From Gammaproteobacteria bacterium (GTDB lineage: Bacteria > Pseudomonadota > Gammaproteobacteria > Ga0077536), in assembly GCA_020849475.1 (NCBI GenBank), contig JADLGE010000037.1:1-64000 (forward strand): 64,000 nucleotides of DNA, read 5' to 3'. The position numbers and the translations under genes are program-made. Under the pieces are notes generated by a model. It did not search any database, had not been told where the DNA came from, and worked only from the letters and a program-made list of their open reading frames with translations. Shown in pieces: positions 44,696 to 54,749 of this stretch (the first letter of the stretch is position 1; each line of letters opens with the position of its first letter).

Positions 44696-46092
44696 CGTGG
44701 CAGCGATGCGTAGCGCGCCAAGGCCTGCCGACGACCTTCGGCGAGGTCAACCATCGCCTCGGGATAGCCACTGACGCGCACGCCTGGCTGGTGAATCGCC
44801 TTGTCGTCGAGGGCGGCGCGCTCCGGCAGCCAGCGCCGCAGGTAGAGACCCGCGGGATCGAACTTCACGCTCTGACTGACGGGATTGAAGATGCGAAAGT
44901 AGGGCGCCGCGTCGGCGCCACAGCCGGCGCTCCATTGCCAGCCCAAAGTGTTATTGGCGAGATCGGCGTCTATGAGCGTATCCCAGAACCAGCGCGCGCC
45001 CGCCAGCCAGTGCAGGCCGAGGTGTTTGCACAACCACGATGCCACCACCATGCGCACGCGGTTATGCATGTAGCCGGTATGCCACAGCTCGCGCATGCCG
45101 GCATCGACCAACGGAATACCGGTCATGCCGCGCTGCCAGCGACGCAGCACCGAGTCGTCGTGCAGCCACGGGAACGCCTGCCATTCCGCGCGGAACGGCG
45201 CGTCTGGCGTGTGCGGAAAATGATGTAGCAGGTGGTAGGCGAACTCGCGCCATATCAGTTGCCGCGTCCAGCCCTCCGCCGCGCTGGTGCGCCCCGCATC
45301 ACGCTCGCGCAGCGCCGCCTGGTGGGCCGCGTGCCAGCAACTGCGTGCGCTTAATGCGCCGACGCACAGGTAGGGCGATATGCCTGCGGTGCCGTTCAGC
45401 GACGGCCGGTCCCGGTCCCGCGCATAGTCGTTCATGCGTTCGTCGATGAATTCGTCGAGCGCGACATGCGCGGCCTGTTCACCGGCCGGCCAGCGCGCGG
45501 CAATGCCGCCGGCCCAGGCAATGCGCGGCAGGAGTTGCAGTTCCTCAAGGGCCAGCCCCGCGGGCGCGCCGGCGGGCGCCGGCCAACGTCGCGGCGCGGG
45601 CAACGGCGGGCGCGGCGTGGGCAGTTGCAGACAGGCACGGTAATACGGCGTGAAGACGCGATAGGCGGTTCCCGTACCGGTTTGCACCGCCTCCGGCTCG
45701 AACAACAGATGACTGGCAAAGCTGCGGACTTCGCACCGCGCGCCAAGTGTCTGCGCGATGCGCGCATCGAGAGCATGGTCATGCGGTTCGTAGCGCCGAT
45801 TGAAATACAAGGCATCGGCGCCGCAGGCCGCGCGCAAGCGCGTGAGTTCAACCTGCGCGTCGCCACGCAACAACAACAGCCGTTGGCCATGGCGTTGCAG
45901 GTCGGTCGACAGCGCAGCCAGCGTCTCGTGCAACCAGTAACGCATCGCCGCGCCGGCGCGCCACGGCCCCTGCTCTTCCAATACATACACCAGGACCAGC
46001 GGCACGCCGCGCGCCACCGCGGCATGCAGGGCTGCGTGATCGTGAATGCGCAAATCCTGGCGGAACCAGACTATCGTGGCCCCCGTCGTCAT
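44692..46092 (-). CDS. phrB: Deoxyribodipyrimidine photo-lyase
   Basis: A 466-residue class I CPD photolyase that repairs UV-induced pyrimidine dimers with light, FAD and an antenna chromophore. The N-terminal antenna domain starts TIVWFRQDLRIHDHAAL. The FAD domain has RDRPSLNGTAGISPYLCVGALSAR, WTRQLIWREFAYHLL, GIPLVDAGMRELWHTGYMHNRVRMVVASWLCKHL, and DADLANNTLGWQWSAGCGADAAPYFRIFNP, including the tryptophans of electron transfer. The ATG at 46092 begins the conserved region; its GGAG is only one base away. It heads a two-gene unit with DUF192. Confidence 0.95.
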   Translation of the reverse strand: MTTGATIVWFRQDLRIHDHAALHAAVARGVPLVLVYVLEEQGPWRAGAAMRYWLHETLAALSTDLQRHGQRLLLLRGDAQVELTRLRAACGADALYFNRRYEPHDHALDARIAQTLGARCEVRSFASHLLFEPEAVQTGTGTAYRVFTPYYRACLQLPTPRPPLPAPRRWPAPAGAPAGLALEELQLLPRIAWAGGIAARWPAGEQAAHVALDEFIDERMNDYARDRDRPSLNGTAGISPYLCVGALSARSCWHAAHQAALRERDAGRTSAAEGWTRQLIWREFAYHLLHHFPHTPDAPFRAEWQAFPWLHDDSVLRRWQRGMTGIPLVDAGMRELWHTGYMHNRVRMVVASWLCKHLGLHWLAGARWFWDTLIDADLANNTLGWQWSAGCGADAAPYFRIFNPVSQSVKFDPAGLYLRRWLPERAALDDKAIHQPGVRVSGYPEAMVDLAEGRRQALARYASLPR

Positions 46093-46273
46093 GCTCCATG
46101 CCCCATCCCGTGGCGCCAAGCTTGCCGCGCCTTGGCCGCTCCAGGCCCAACGATTACCATGCGCCGACAGTCGCATCGCGCGGCGCTTTGCCCGCCGCCG
46201 AATCCGGTCTTCAACATCGACTCGCGCCTGCCGTCCATCGTTTTACTGCCCAAGATTGTGGAGATGATATCCA

Positions 46274-46807
46274 ATGACACGTTCACTGCTCGTATTCCTC
46301 GCCTGCCTGCTATACGTCGGCCAAAGCTTTGCGCACGGCCCGAGTCGTCTGAAAGTTGAGGAATCGATCGTCGTCAAGGCGCCGGCCGCCAAGGTGTGGG
46401 CCTTGATCGGCGACTTCTGCACCATCGACAAATGGGCGCCGGGCATCATCAAGTCCGACTGTCAGGGCGGCAACGAGATCGGCGCGAGCCGCGTTCTGAC
46501 CCTCGGCAAAGAGGGTGGCCCGCAGATCGCAGAGGAATTGCAGAAATACGACGCCGCGACCATGACCTACAAGTACAAGATCACCAAGACCGACATGACA
46601 GTGCTGCCGGTCACCACCTACTCGTCGTTCCTGTCGGTCAAGGACAATGGCGACGGCACCTCGACGGTCGGCTGGCGCGCCGGCTTTTATCGCGGCCACC
46701 CCAACAATAATCCGCCCGCCGATCAGAATGACGAGGCCGCCACCAAGGCCGTAACCGGCGCCTATCAAGGTGGGTTGGCGCACATCAAGGAACTGGCCGA
46801 GAAGTAG
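46274..46807 (+). CDS. MxaD-like SRPBCC-family protein, exported
   Basis: A 177-residue protein with signal peptide (LVFLACLLYVGQSFA) and a polyketide cyclase/START-like fold: VEESIVVKAPAAKVWALIGDFCTIDKWAPGI at the N-terminus is characteristic of MxaD-type proteins. MxaD helps electron transfer from PQQ methanol dehydrogenase to its cytochrome. GGAG precedes the ATG. A beta-propeller gene follows after 27 bases, a pairing seen in PQQ-dependent alcohol oxidation clusters, but no dehydrogenase gene is present in the window. Confidence 0.8.
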   Translation: MTRSLLVFLACLLYVGQSFAHGPSRLKVEESIVVKAPAAKVWALIGDFCTIDKWAPGIIKSDCQGGNEIGASRVLTLGKEGGPQIAEELQKYDAATMTYKYKITKTDMTVLPVTTYSSFLSVKDNGDGTSTVGWRAGFYRGHPNNNPPADQNDEAATKAVTGAYQGGLAHIKELAEK

Positions 46808-46834
46808 GCGACGGCGCGCGCGGGGTCGTTCAGC

Positions 46835-47797
46835 ATGAATCGTGGTGTCGCCGCTCTCACGCTGTGCGCCTTGGCGTCGCTGGCCGGTCTCGCGCAGGCC
46901 GACGACGCCACGCCCCTGGCCTTCATCACCAACCAGGGCGCCGACACCGTCAGCGTGATTTCTCTCGTCGACGGCACCACCCGCAAGACCCTGCCAGTGG
47001 CCGATGACCCGGCCGGCGTCGGCATCGACAGCCGCCATCGGCTGGCCTTCATCACCAGCAGCAAGAGCCACCAGCTGAGCAGCATCGACATCGACAACCT
47101 GACGGTGGTCAATCACGTCGATGCCGGCATCACGCCGCTCGGCATCACTGTCGACAGCCGTTCCGGACGCGTCTACGTGGCCGATTGGGACGGCGGCGTG
47201 GTGCGCGTGTTCGACGCCATGACGCTCGGTAAACGCGGCGAGTACAAGACCGGCGCCACGCCCTGTGGCCTGGCCCTGACGCCGGATGGCGGCCGCCTGC
47301 TGGTCGCTAACCGCGACGACAACGATGTCGCTGTCATCGACACCGTCAATGGCGTCACCGAGGCGCGCATCCCGGTCGGCAAGGCGCCCTATGGCATCAC
47401 CATTTCTCCCGAAGGCCACTATGCCTTCGTGGCCAATGTGCAAAGCGACGAAGTGACGGTCATCGATCTGCAGGCGCTGCAGCCGAGCACCACCTTGGGC
47501 GTCGGCGACATGCCCTATGCGTCAGCCTTCGATCCAATGCGTGGGCGCCTGTTCGTGACCAATCAGAGCGACAGCTCGGTGTCGGTGCTGGATGTGGTCG
47601 ATGAGCGCGAAATCGCGCGTATTCCTGTCGGTGACTACCCGGAAGGCATAGACATGCAGATTGAAGCGCGGCGCGTGTACGTCGCCAACTGGATGAGCAA
47701 TGACATCACCGTCATCAATGCCGACACACTGACGGTCGAAACCAGTATCGCCACCGGCGACGGCAGCCGCGCTTTCGGTCGCTTCATCCTCCACTAG
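46835..47797 (+). CDS. YVTN-repeat beta-propeller protein, exported
   Basis: A 320-residue protein with signal peptide (LTLCALASLAGLAQA) and about seven YVTN-type blades; examples are FITNQGADTVSVISL, VYVADWDGGVVRVFD, LLVANRDDNDVAVIDT, AFVANVQSDEVTVIDL, LFVTNQSDSSVSVLDV and VYVANWMSNDITVINA. Similar proteins accompany PQQ-dependent catabolism. It is probably a periplasmic binding or scaffold protein, co-transcribed with the MxaD-like gene. Its end overlaps the convergent epimerase gene by 14 bases. Confidence 0.85.
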   Translation: MNRGVAALTLCALASLAGLAQADDATPLAFITNQGADTVSVISLVDGTTRKTLPVADDPAGVGIDSRHRLAFITSSKSHQLSSIDIDNLTVVNHVDAGITPLGITVDSRSGRVYVADWDGGVVRVFDAMTLGKRGEYKTGATPCGLALTPDGGRLLVANRDDNDVAVIDTVNGVTEARIPVGKAPYGITISPEGHYAFVANVQSDEVTVIDLQALQPSTTLGVGDMPYASAFDPMRGRLFVTNQSDSSVSVLDVVDEREIARIPVGDYPEGIDMQIEARRVYVANWMSNDITVINADTLTVETSIATGDGSRAFGRFILH

Positions 47798-48641
47798 CGA
47801 GCAAGGACGGCAGGGCCGCGCGGCTGTCCGGCCACCGCGGCCTGAGCCCGAGGGCCGCCCAGCTCGAACTCGAATCGCAGCGCCGCGAGCCCGCACGCCG
47901 TCCGCCGGCGCCACCGAATTGCGGTGCGGGCGCGCCAAGTACACGGGCAAGCTGGGGGTAGTAGTCACCGCGCTGCAACGGCGCGGCGTCGCTGATCAAG
48001 GCATGACGCAAGGGCTGCGCAGCGTGGGCGGTCGCCAGCAGCGCACGGGCGGCGTCCTCGATGTGCAACAGGTTGAGCCACTCGTCGGCGTCGCCCGGCA
48101 GAATCTCGCCGCGCGCAACGGTGTCCCGACCGATGACGCGGCCGGGACCGTAGAGCCCCGCCAGGCGCACTACGTAGCTGTCGAGTCCGCCACTCATCCA
48201 CGCCTCCTCGATGGCGAGCAGTTTGTGACTGCGCGCGTCGCAGTCCCTGACCGCACTTGCCGCGCTGACCCATTGGCCGCCGGCATCGCCGTACACCGCG
48301 GTGCTCGAGGCCAGCACCGCGCGCGTGATGCGCGCCGTGCGCAAAACCGAGGTCAGACGCTGCAGTGCCGGGCGCGGGTCGGCGTCCAACCACGCCGAGG
48401 GCGGCGCGAGGACATAGGCAACACCGTCGAAGCCAGCCAAGGCCGGCGTGAGTTGCTGGTCGAGATCCGGCGCCGACAGGTCGCAGGCCAGGCACTGCAC
48501 GCCGGCGGCGCGCAAGGCCGCGTGGCGCTGCGTGCCGCGGGTCAAGGCCGTGACGGCGCTGCCGCTCAACATGCGCACCATCACTGCGCCGAGGTATCCG
48601 CAGCCAATCAAGAGAGCGCCGGTGCCGGCTGGGGTGCTCAT
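47784..48641 (-). CDS. NAD(P)-dependent epimerase/reductase-like SDR (extended, YeeZ-like)
   Basis: A 285-residue Rossmann protein. The cofactor loop is LLIGCGYLGAVMV (GxGYLG) at residue 10; ASSTAVYGDAGGQWV follows in the position of the catalytic serine; VVRLAGLYGPGR is typical of extended SDRs. The YxxxK pair is not obvious. Similar proteins are annotated as sugar-nucleotide epimerases, but activity is not established. It is convergent with the beta-propeller gene and divergent from icd. Confidence 0.8.
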   Translation of the reverse strand: MSTPAGTGALLIGCGYLGAVMVRMLSGSAVTALTRGTQRHAALRAAGVQCLACDLSAPDLDQQLTPALAGFDGVAYVLAPPSAWLDADPRPALQRLTSVLRTARITRAVLASSTAVYGDAGGQWVSAASAVRDCDARSHKLLAIEEAWMSGGLDSYVVRLAGLYGPGRVIGRDTVARGEILPGDADEWLNLLHIEDAARALLATAHAAQPLRHALISDAAPLQRGDYYPQLARVLGAPAPQFGGAGGRRAGSRRCDSSSSWAALGLRPRWPDSRAALPSLLASGG

Positions 48642-48857
48642 CGGGCAGTGCCTTTGCAGTGAAAAATCATGCCGCGATGATGGCCGCCATGGGCGCCTGC
48701 GTCCATCGCGCCGGCGCGCACGGGAAAGTGTCGCGATAACGTGCGAATAACGGCGCCGCAGCGCGCGCAGTTGCGCATAACTTCGCTATTCACATAACAT
48801 CACAGGGGCATTGCAGCATTAGTTTTGAATGCGATTACGAAAGTCGGAGGCAGTTTG

Positions 48858-50153
<1,296 letters not shown>

Positions 50154-50175
50154 ACTTCGCGTTCGTTGTTCCTTG

Positions 50176-51915
50176 GTGAGCACGACCGATACGCACTTGT
50201 GGATCCGGCAGGCTGCTGCCGCGATCCACGAGGGTTTCGTCAACTACAACAACAATTTCCGCCGCATCACGCAGCGCGCCCGCGCGCACTTTGAAACGCG
50301 TGACTGGGCCGGCGCCCGCACCGACCTGAGCGAGCGCATCGAGCTCTACGAAAAATCCGTGTCGCGCACCCTGGCGACGCTGCGCAAACAGTTTCCCGAA
50401 CAGGTCGACCTCTTGCCGCGCTGGCAGGCGATCCGCGCCATCTACTGGAGCCGCGTCGACGACATTCCCGATGGCGAATTCGCCAAGACCTTTTTCAATT
50501 CCGTGCATCGCGACATCCTGCGCGATCTGCATGTCGACCCGACCCAGGTCTCGGACACCGCCGACGTGGTGCGCGCCGAAGCACCGCTGCGCTACCCGGC
50601 GCGCCAACACAATTACGTGAACTGGAGCAATGTGCGCGCCATCGTGCGGCGCCTGCTCGCCGACTTCCAGTTCAAGACGCCCTATCTCGATGTCGAAGCC
50701 GATGTCGATTTCATCTGCGCTGAAATAGCACGGGTGGTCGGCGCGGACGACTCGCCGGACGAAGCGGTGCGCCGGCTGGAAATGATGCACGACGTGTTCT
50801 ACCAGTCGAGCCGTGCCTTCGTGGTCGGCAAGATGTTCTGGGAAACGCATAACTGTCCCTTCGTGCTGGCGTTCGAGAACACCGACGAGGGCGTGCGTGT
50901 GGAAGCCGTGCTGACTTCCAGTGACGATGTCAGCGTGCTGTTCGGCTTCACCCGTTCATATTTCATGGTCGATGTGGAACCGGTGGAAGGCGCGGTGTAT
51001 TTCATCAAGGCCATGATGCCGCGCAAGCCGCTCGATGAGCTCTACACCATTCTTGGTCGGGCGCGGCAGGGCAAGACCGAGAGATACCGTTCGTTTTTCC
51101 ATCACCTGTCTGCCTGCGACGATCAGTTCATTCACGCCGCGGGCGACCCCGGCCTGGTGATGCTGGTCTTCACCCTGCCCTCCTACGACCTCGTGTTCAA
51201 AGTCATACGCGACAGCTTTGGCTACACCAAGAACATCAGTCACGACGGCGTGAAGACCAAATACAAATTCGTCTTCAACCACGACCGCGCCGGTCGTCTG
51301 ATCGATACCCAGGAGTTTCGCAACATCGAATTTCCGGTGTCGAAATTCGCACCGGAACTGCTCGAAGAACTGCTGACCAGCACCTCCAAGACGGTGCGCA
51401 TCGAAGGCGATCAGCTGGTCATCGATCATCTCTATTCCGAACGCCGCGTCACGCCGCTCAATCTCTACCTGCGTGATTACGACTTCGAGGACGCGCGCCT
51501 GGCGCTGCTCGACTATGGGCAGGCGATCAAGGATCTGGCGATGACGAATATCTTTGCCGGCGATCTGCTGTTGAAGAATTTCGGCGTGTCGCGCCATGGG
51601 CGCGTGATCTTTTATGACTACGATGAACTGTGCCTGGTCACCGAATGCCAGTTCCGCGACGTGCCGGAAGCCGACAACCTCGACGATGAAATGAGCGCCG
51701 ACAACTGGTTCTACGTTGGCCCGCGCGACATCTTTCCGCAGGAGTTCATCCGCTTCCTGGCCATCAATGATGAACTCAAGGCAGCCTTCCTCGAGACCCA
51801 CGGCGACATGCTGACGGCCGACTACTGGCGCGACATCAAACAATTGCACCTGACCAATTCCGCGCCCGAGGTCGCCCCCTACTATCGCCTGGGTACGCGG
51901 CGGGGCGCTGTTTGA
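50176..51915 (+). CDS. aceK: Isocitrate dehydrogenase kinase/phosphatase
   Basis: A 579-residue bifunctional enzyme that phosphorylates and reactivates Icd to divert isocitrate into the glyoxylate bypass. Family segments: HEGFVNYNNNFRRITQRA at the N-terminus, NYVNWSNVRAIVRRLLADFQ, ARQGKTERYRSFFHHL, LVFKVIRDSFGYTKNI with the ATP-binding lysine, and FYDYDELCLVTECQFRDVP. Starts GTG 50176 or TTG 50173. Being directly downstream of icd, rather than with aceBA, couples it to its substrate. Confidence 0.96.
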   Translation: MSTTDTHLWIRQAAAAIHEGFVNYNNNFRRITQRARAHFETRDWAGARTDLSERIELYEKSVSRTLATLRKQFPEQVDLLPRWQAIRAIYWSRVDDIPDGEFAKTFFNSVHRDILRDLHVDPTQVSDTADVVRAEAPLRYPARQHNYVNWSNVRAIVRRLLADFQFKTPYLDVEADVDFICAEIARVVGADDSPDEAVRRLEMMHDVFYQSSRAFVVGKMFWETHNCPFVLAFENTDEGVRVEAVLTSSDDVSVLFGFTRSYFMVDVEPVEGAVYFIKAMMPRKPLDELYTILGRARQGKTERYRSFFHHLSACDDQFIHAAGDPGLVMLVFTLPSYDLVFKVIRDSFGYTKNISHDGVKTKYKFVFNHDRAGRLIDTQEFRNIEFPVSKFAPELLEELLTSTSKTVRIEGDQLVIDHLYSERRVTPLNLYLRDYDFEDARLALLDYGQAIKDLAMTNIFAGDLLLKNFGVSRHGRVIFYDYDELCLVTECQFRDVPEADNLDDEMSADNWFYVGPRDIFPQEFIRFLAINDELKAAFLETHGDMLTADYWRDIKQLHLTNSAPEVAPYYRLGTRRGAV

Positions 51916-51967
51916 CGGGGATCAAATGCCGGACGCCGGCGACGCACTATATTGTTATTGCAACTAA

Positions 51968-51982
51968 GAATAATTATTATTC
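51968..51982. promoter_or_regulatory. Fur box upstream of feoA
   Basis: GAATAAT-T-ATTATTC is a perfect 7-1-7 inverted repeat that matches the Fur consensus TGATAATnATTATCA at most positions. It lies 48 bases upstream of the first feoA in an AT-rich island (51945-51990). A TATATT-like -10 lies just upstream. Iron-dependent repression of feoA-feoA-feoB is expected. Confidence 0.75.
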
Positions 51983-52030
51983 AAACAATACCGGACCGAC
52001 CAGGATCCGAGGCCGAGGACCCGACGCGAC

Positions 52031-52294
52031 GTGGTGACCTTATCGAATCTCCAGCATGGCGACCGCGCGATTATCGTTTCCATCGAAGCGGACGACCCCC
52101 ACACCACTGCCCGGCTGGCAGCGCGCGGCATCGTGCCCGGTACCAGCATCGGCGTGCTGCGCGCCGGTGACCCGGTGCTGATTGGCATCGACAATGAGCG
52201 TTGGGCCATCAATCGCAACGAAGCGGCCAGCATCCATGTCGACCTCGAACCGCGCCGTCGTCGCTCCCTTTTCGGCCTGCTGAAACGCGCATGA
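52031..52294 (+). CDS. feoA: FeoA-domain protein (first copy)
   Basis: An 87-residue SH3-like FeoA protein: LSNLQHGDRAIIVSIEADDPHTTARLAARGIVPGTSIGVLRAGDPVLIGID, with a basic tail (PRRRRSLFGLLKRA). It supports ferrous iron transport through FeoB. Start is a GTG at 52031 (GTG GTG ACC). Its stop overlaps the second feoA (ATGA). The two copies are distinct in sequence, suggesting a heteromeric role rather than a recent duplication. Confidence 0.85.
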   Translation: MVTLSNLQHGDRAIIVSIEADDPHTTARLAARGIVPGTSIGVLRAGDPVLIGIDNERWAINRNEAASIHVDLEPRRRRSLFGLLKRA

Positions 52295-52524
52295 GCACCA
52301 CGCTGGCGGACCTGCGCCCCGGCGAAGCGGGCGTGGTGGAAGGTTTTGCGCAAATCGACGAGACCGCGCAGCGCCTCATGCAGATGGGCGTGGTGGAAGG
52401 CATGGAAATCGAGATCCTGCGCTACGCACCGGCCGGCGACCCCATAGAAGTGAGGGTGCTGGGTTACGCCCTGTCGCTACGCGGCAAGGAAGCGGCCAAC
52501 GTCCTGGTCAGCCGCAGCGGCTGA
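52291..52524 (+). CDS. feoA: FeoA-domain protein (second copy)
   Basis: A 77-residue FeoA: LADLRPGEAGVVEGFAQIDETAQRLMQMGVVEGMEIEILRYAPAGDPIEVRVLGYALSLRGKEAANVLV, closer to the canonical FeoA pattern (RLMQMGVVEG, ALSLRGKEAANVLV) than the first copy. It starts inside the stop of the first feoA (4-base overlap) and lies six bases before feoB. Confidence 0.93.
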   Translation: MSTTLADLRPGEAGVVEGFAQIDETAQRLMQMGVVEGMEIEILRYAPAGDPIEVRVLGYALSLRGKEAANVLVSRSG

Positions 52525-52530
52525 ACACTC

Positions 52531-54657
52531 ATGAGCGCCCAGGACTCATCCCCCGAACTGCCGATAGTCGTCACGCTCGGCAACCCCAACACCGGCAAGA
52601 GCACGCTCTTCAACCGCCTTACTGGCCTGCGCCAGAAAGTCGGTAATTATCCGGGGGTGACGGTCGAACAGGTGTCGGGCCAGACCGAGATCGGTGGGCG
52701 TCAGGTGCGCCTGGTCGACGTGCCCGGCACCTACTCGCTGGCCGCCATGTCGCCGGACGAAATGATCGCCGTCGATGTGTTGCGCGGCGGCATCACCGAC
52801 ATGCCGGCGCCGGCCGCGGCCCTGATCGTGGTCGATGCCACCAATCTGCGCCGCAACCTGTTCCTCGCCAGTCAGATCCTCGAAGCCGGGGTGCCGGCGC
52901 TGATCGCGCTGAACATGGTCGACCGCCTGACCGCCGAGGGCGTACACCTCGATATCGAGTTGCTGTCCAAGCGCCTCGGCGTGCCGCTGGTGCCGATCTC
53001 GGCCGCCAACGGCACCGGCATCGACGAACTCAAGGCCGCGCTGGACGCGGTATTGCGCGCGCCCGCCGCGCCGCACCTGGTGCTCAACCAGTCCCTGGAA
53101 GACGCGGTCGCGCGGCTGTCGACGCAACTCGCCGAGCGCGGCGTGGCGGCGAGCGCGATTGAACTGCGCCGCGCACTGATCGACGCCGGCGGATATGCCG
53201 AGCAGCGTCTGGGTCAACGCGTAGGGCCCGAGCTCGAAGCCATGCTCGCGGAACTGCGGCTGTCGGTCGGCGGCGGACGCAACCTTGCCACCCTCGAGGC
53301 GCGCGACCGCTACAGCTGGATTCAGGCGCAGCTGAAAGGCGTCGAAGAACGCGGTCCGAGCCAGCGCCACGCGGCGGTCGATACCGCCGACAAAGTCGTC
53401 AATCATCCGGTGCTTGGCACGCTGTTCTTCGCGCTGGTGATGGCAATGGTGTTCCAGGCGGTGTTCGCCTGGGCAGCGCCGCTGGTCGACGCCATTGACT
53501 ACCTGACCAGTGCCTTGGGCGCAACCGTCGGCAGCCATCTGCCGCCGGGCCTGCTCAATCGCTTCATCACCGAAGGTGTGATCGCCGGCGTCGGCAGCGT
53601 GGTGGTGTTCCTGCCGCAGATCATCATCCTGTTCACCTTCATCATCATTCTCGAAGACACCGGCTACATGGCGCGCGCCGCCTTCCTCATGGACCGCGCG
53701 ATGCGCGCGCTGGGTTTGTCCGGGCAATCCTTCATTCCCATGCTGTCGAGTTTTGCCTGCGCGGTGCCGGGCATCATGGGCACGCGCGTCATCGCCAATC
53801 GCCATGACCGGCTCGCGACCATCATGGCCGCGCCGTTCATGACCTGCTCGGCGCGCCTGCCGGTCTATTCACTGCTGATTGCCGCGTTCGTGCCCGAGCG
53901 GCATTTCCTGGGCGGCTTCATCAATCTGCAGGGACTGGTGCTGTTTGCGCTGTACATGCTCGGCATCGTCGGCGGCGCGCTGACGGCGTGGCTCATCAGC
54001 CGCCTCTACTGGTCGCGCGCCAAGGCGCGTTTCCTGCTGGAAATGCCGCCCTACCGCATGCCCAATCCGCGCGCCGTGCTGTCCAAGCTGCTGTCACGTG
54101 CGGTGACTTTCCTGCAACGCGCCGGCACCATCATTTTCAGTGTTGCGCTGGTGGTGTGGGTGTTGGCGTCGTTTCCGCGCGACGACGCAGCGCCGGCCGG
54201 CATGAGTGACGCCGACTTCGCCGCGCAGCAGTTGTCCGACAGCTATCTCGGGCGCATGAGCCGCAGTGTGACGCCGTTGTTCGAGCCACTCGGCTGGGAC
54301 TGGAAAGTGACCGCCGCGGTCATCGCGTCCTTCCCCGCACGCGAAGTCGTGATTGCGGCGCTCGGCACCATCTATGCCGTCGACGGCACCACCGAAGACA
54401 ATGCCAACAGCACCTTGACCTCGCGCATCCGCGCAGCGCGCCATGCCGACGGCGCGCCGGTATACACCCTGCCCATGGTGTTGGGCCTGCTGATTTTCTA
54501 TGCCCTGTGTCTGCAATGTGTGTCGACCATCGCCGTCATGCGCCGCGAGACCGGCACCTGGCGCTGGCCTCTGTTTGCATGGGTCTACATGAGCAGCCTC
54601 GGCTATCTCGGCGCTTGGCTCGCGGTCGTCGTCGGCGGCCGCATGGGTCTCGGTTAG
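52531..54657 (+). CDS. feoB: Ferrous iron transport protein B
   Basis: A 708-residue inner-membrane Fe(II) importer. The N-terminal G domain has GNPNTGKSTLFNRLTG (G1), VDVPGTYSLAAMSPDE (G3) and NMVD (G4), followed by the helical guanine-dissociation region. The membrane part has two Gate domains (SFACAVPGIMGTRVI, SARLPVYSLLIAAFV; SFPAREVVIAALGTIY) and a C-terminal LGYLGAWLAVVVGG helix. Length is slightly short of E. coli FeoB (773); no FeoC gene follows. Confidence 0.96.
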   Translation: MSAQDSSPELPIVVTLGNPNTGKSTLFNRLTGLRQKVGNYPGVTVEQVSGQTEIGGRQVRLVDVPGTYSLAAMSPDEMIAVDVLRGGITDMPAPAAALIVVDATNLRRNLFLASQILEAGVPALIALNMVDRLTAEGVHLDIELLSKRLGVPLVPISAANGTGIDELKAALDAVLRAPAAPHLVLNQSLEDAVARLSTQLAERGVAASAIELRRALIDAGGYAEQRLGQRVGPELEAMLAELRLSVGGGRNLATLEARDRYSWIQAQLKGVEERGPSQRHAAVDTADKVVNHPVLGTLFFALVMAMVFQAVFAWAAPLVDAIDYLTSALGATVGSHLPPGLLNRFITEGVIAGVGSVVVFLPQIIILFTFIIILEDTGYMARAAFLMDRAMRALGLSGQSFIPMLSSFACAVPGIMGTRVIANRHDRLATIMAAPFMTCSARLPVYSLLIAAFVPERHFLGGFINLQGLVLFALYMLGIVGGALTAWLISRLYWSRAKARFLLEMPPYRMPNPRAVLSKLLSRAVTFLQRAGTIIFSVALVVWVLASFPRDDAAPAGMSDADFAAQQLSDSYLGRMSRSVTPLFEPLGWDWKVTAAVIASFPAREVVIAALGTIYAVDGTTEDNANSTLTSRIRAARHADGAPVYTLPMVLGLLIFYALCLQCVSTIAVMRRETGTWRWPLFAWVYMSSLGYLGAWLAVVVGGRMGLG

Positions 54658-54749
54658 CAGCCAGATTGATCTGACCCTCGGCTGGCATCCCCTGCGATGC
54701 CGCTTTATCATCCCGGCCCTCGCTGAACGCACCCCTGGAGTCCTGTTCG

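Noticed and set aside
52546-53805. 419-codon minus-strand frame inside feoB
   Set aside because: Antisense shadow of the FeoB G domain and first membrane section.
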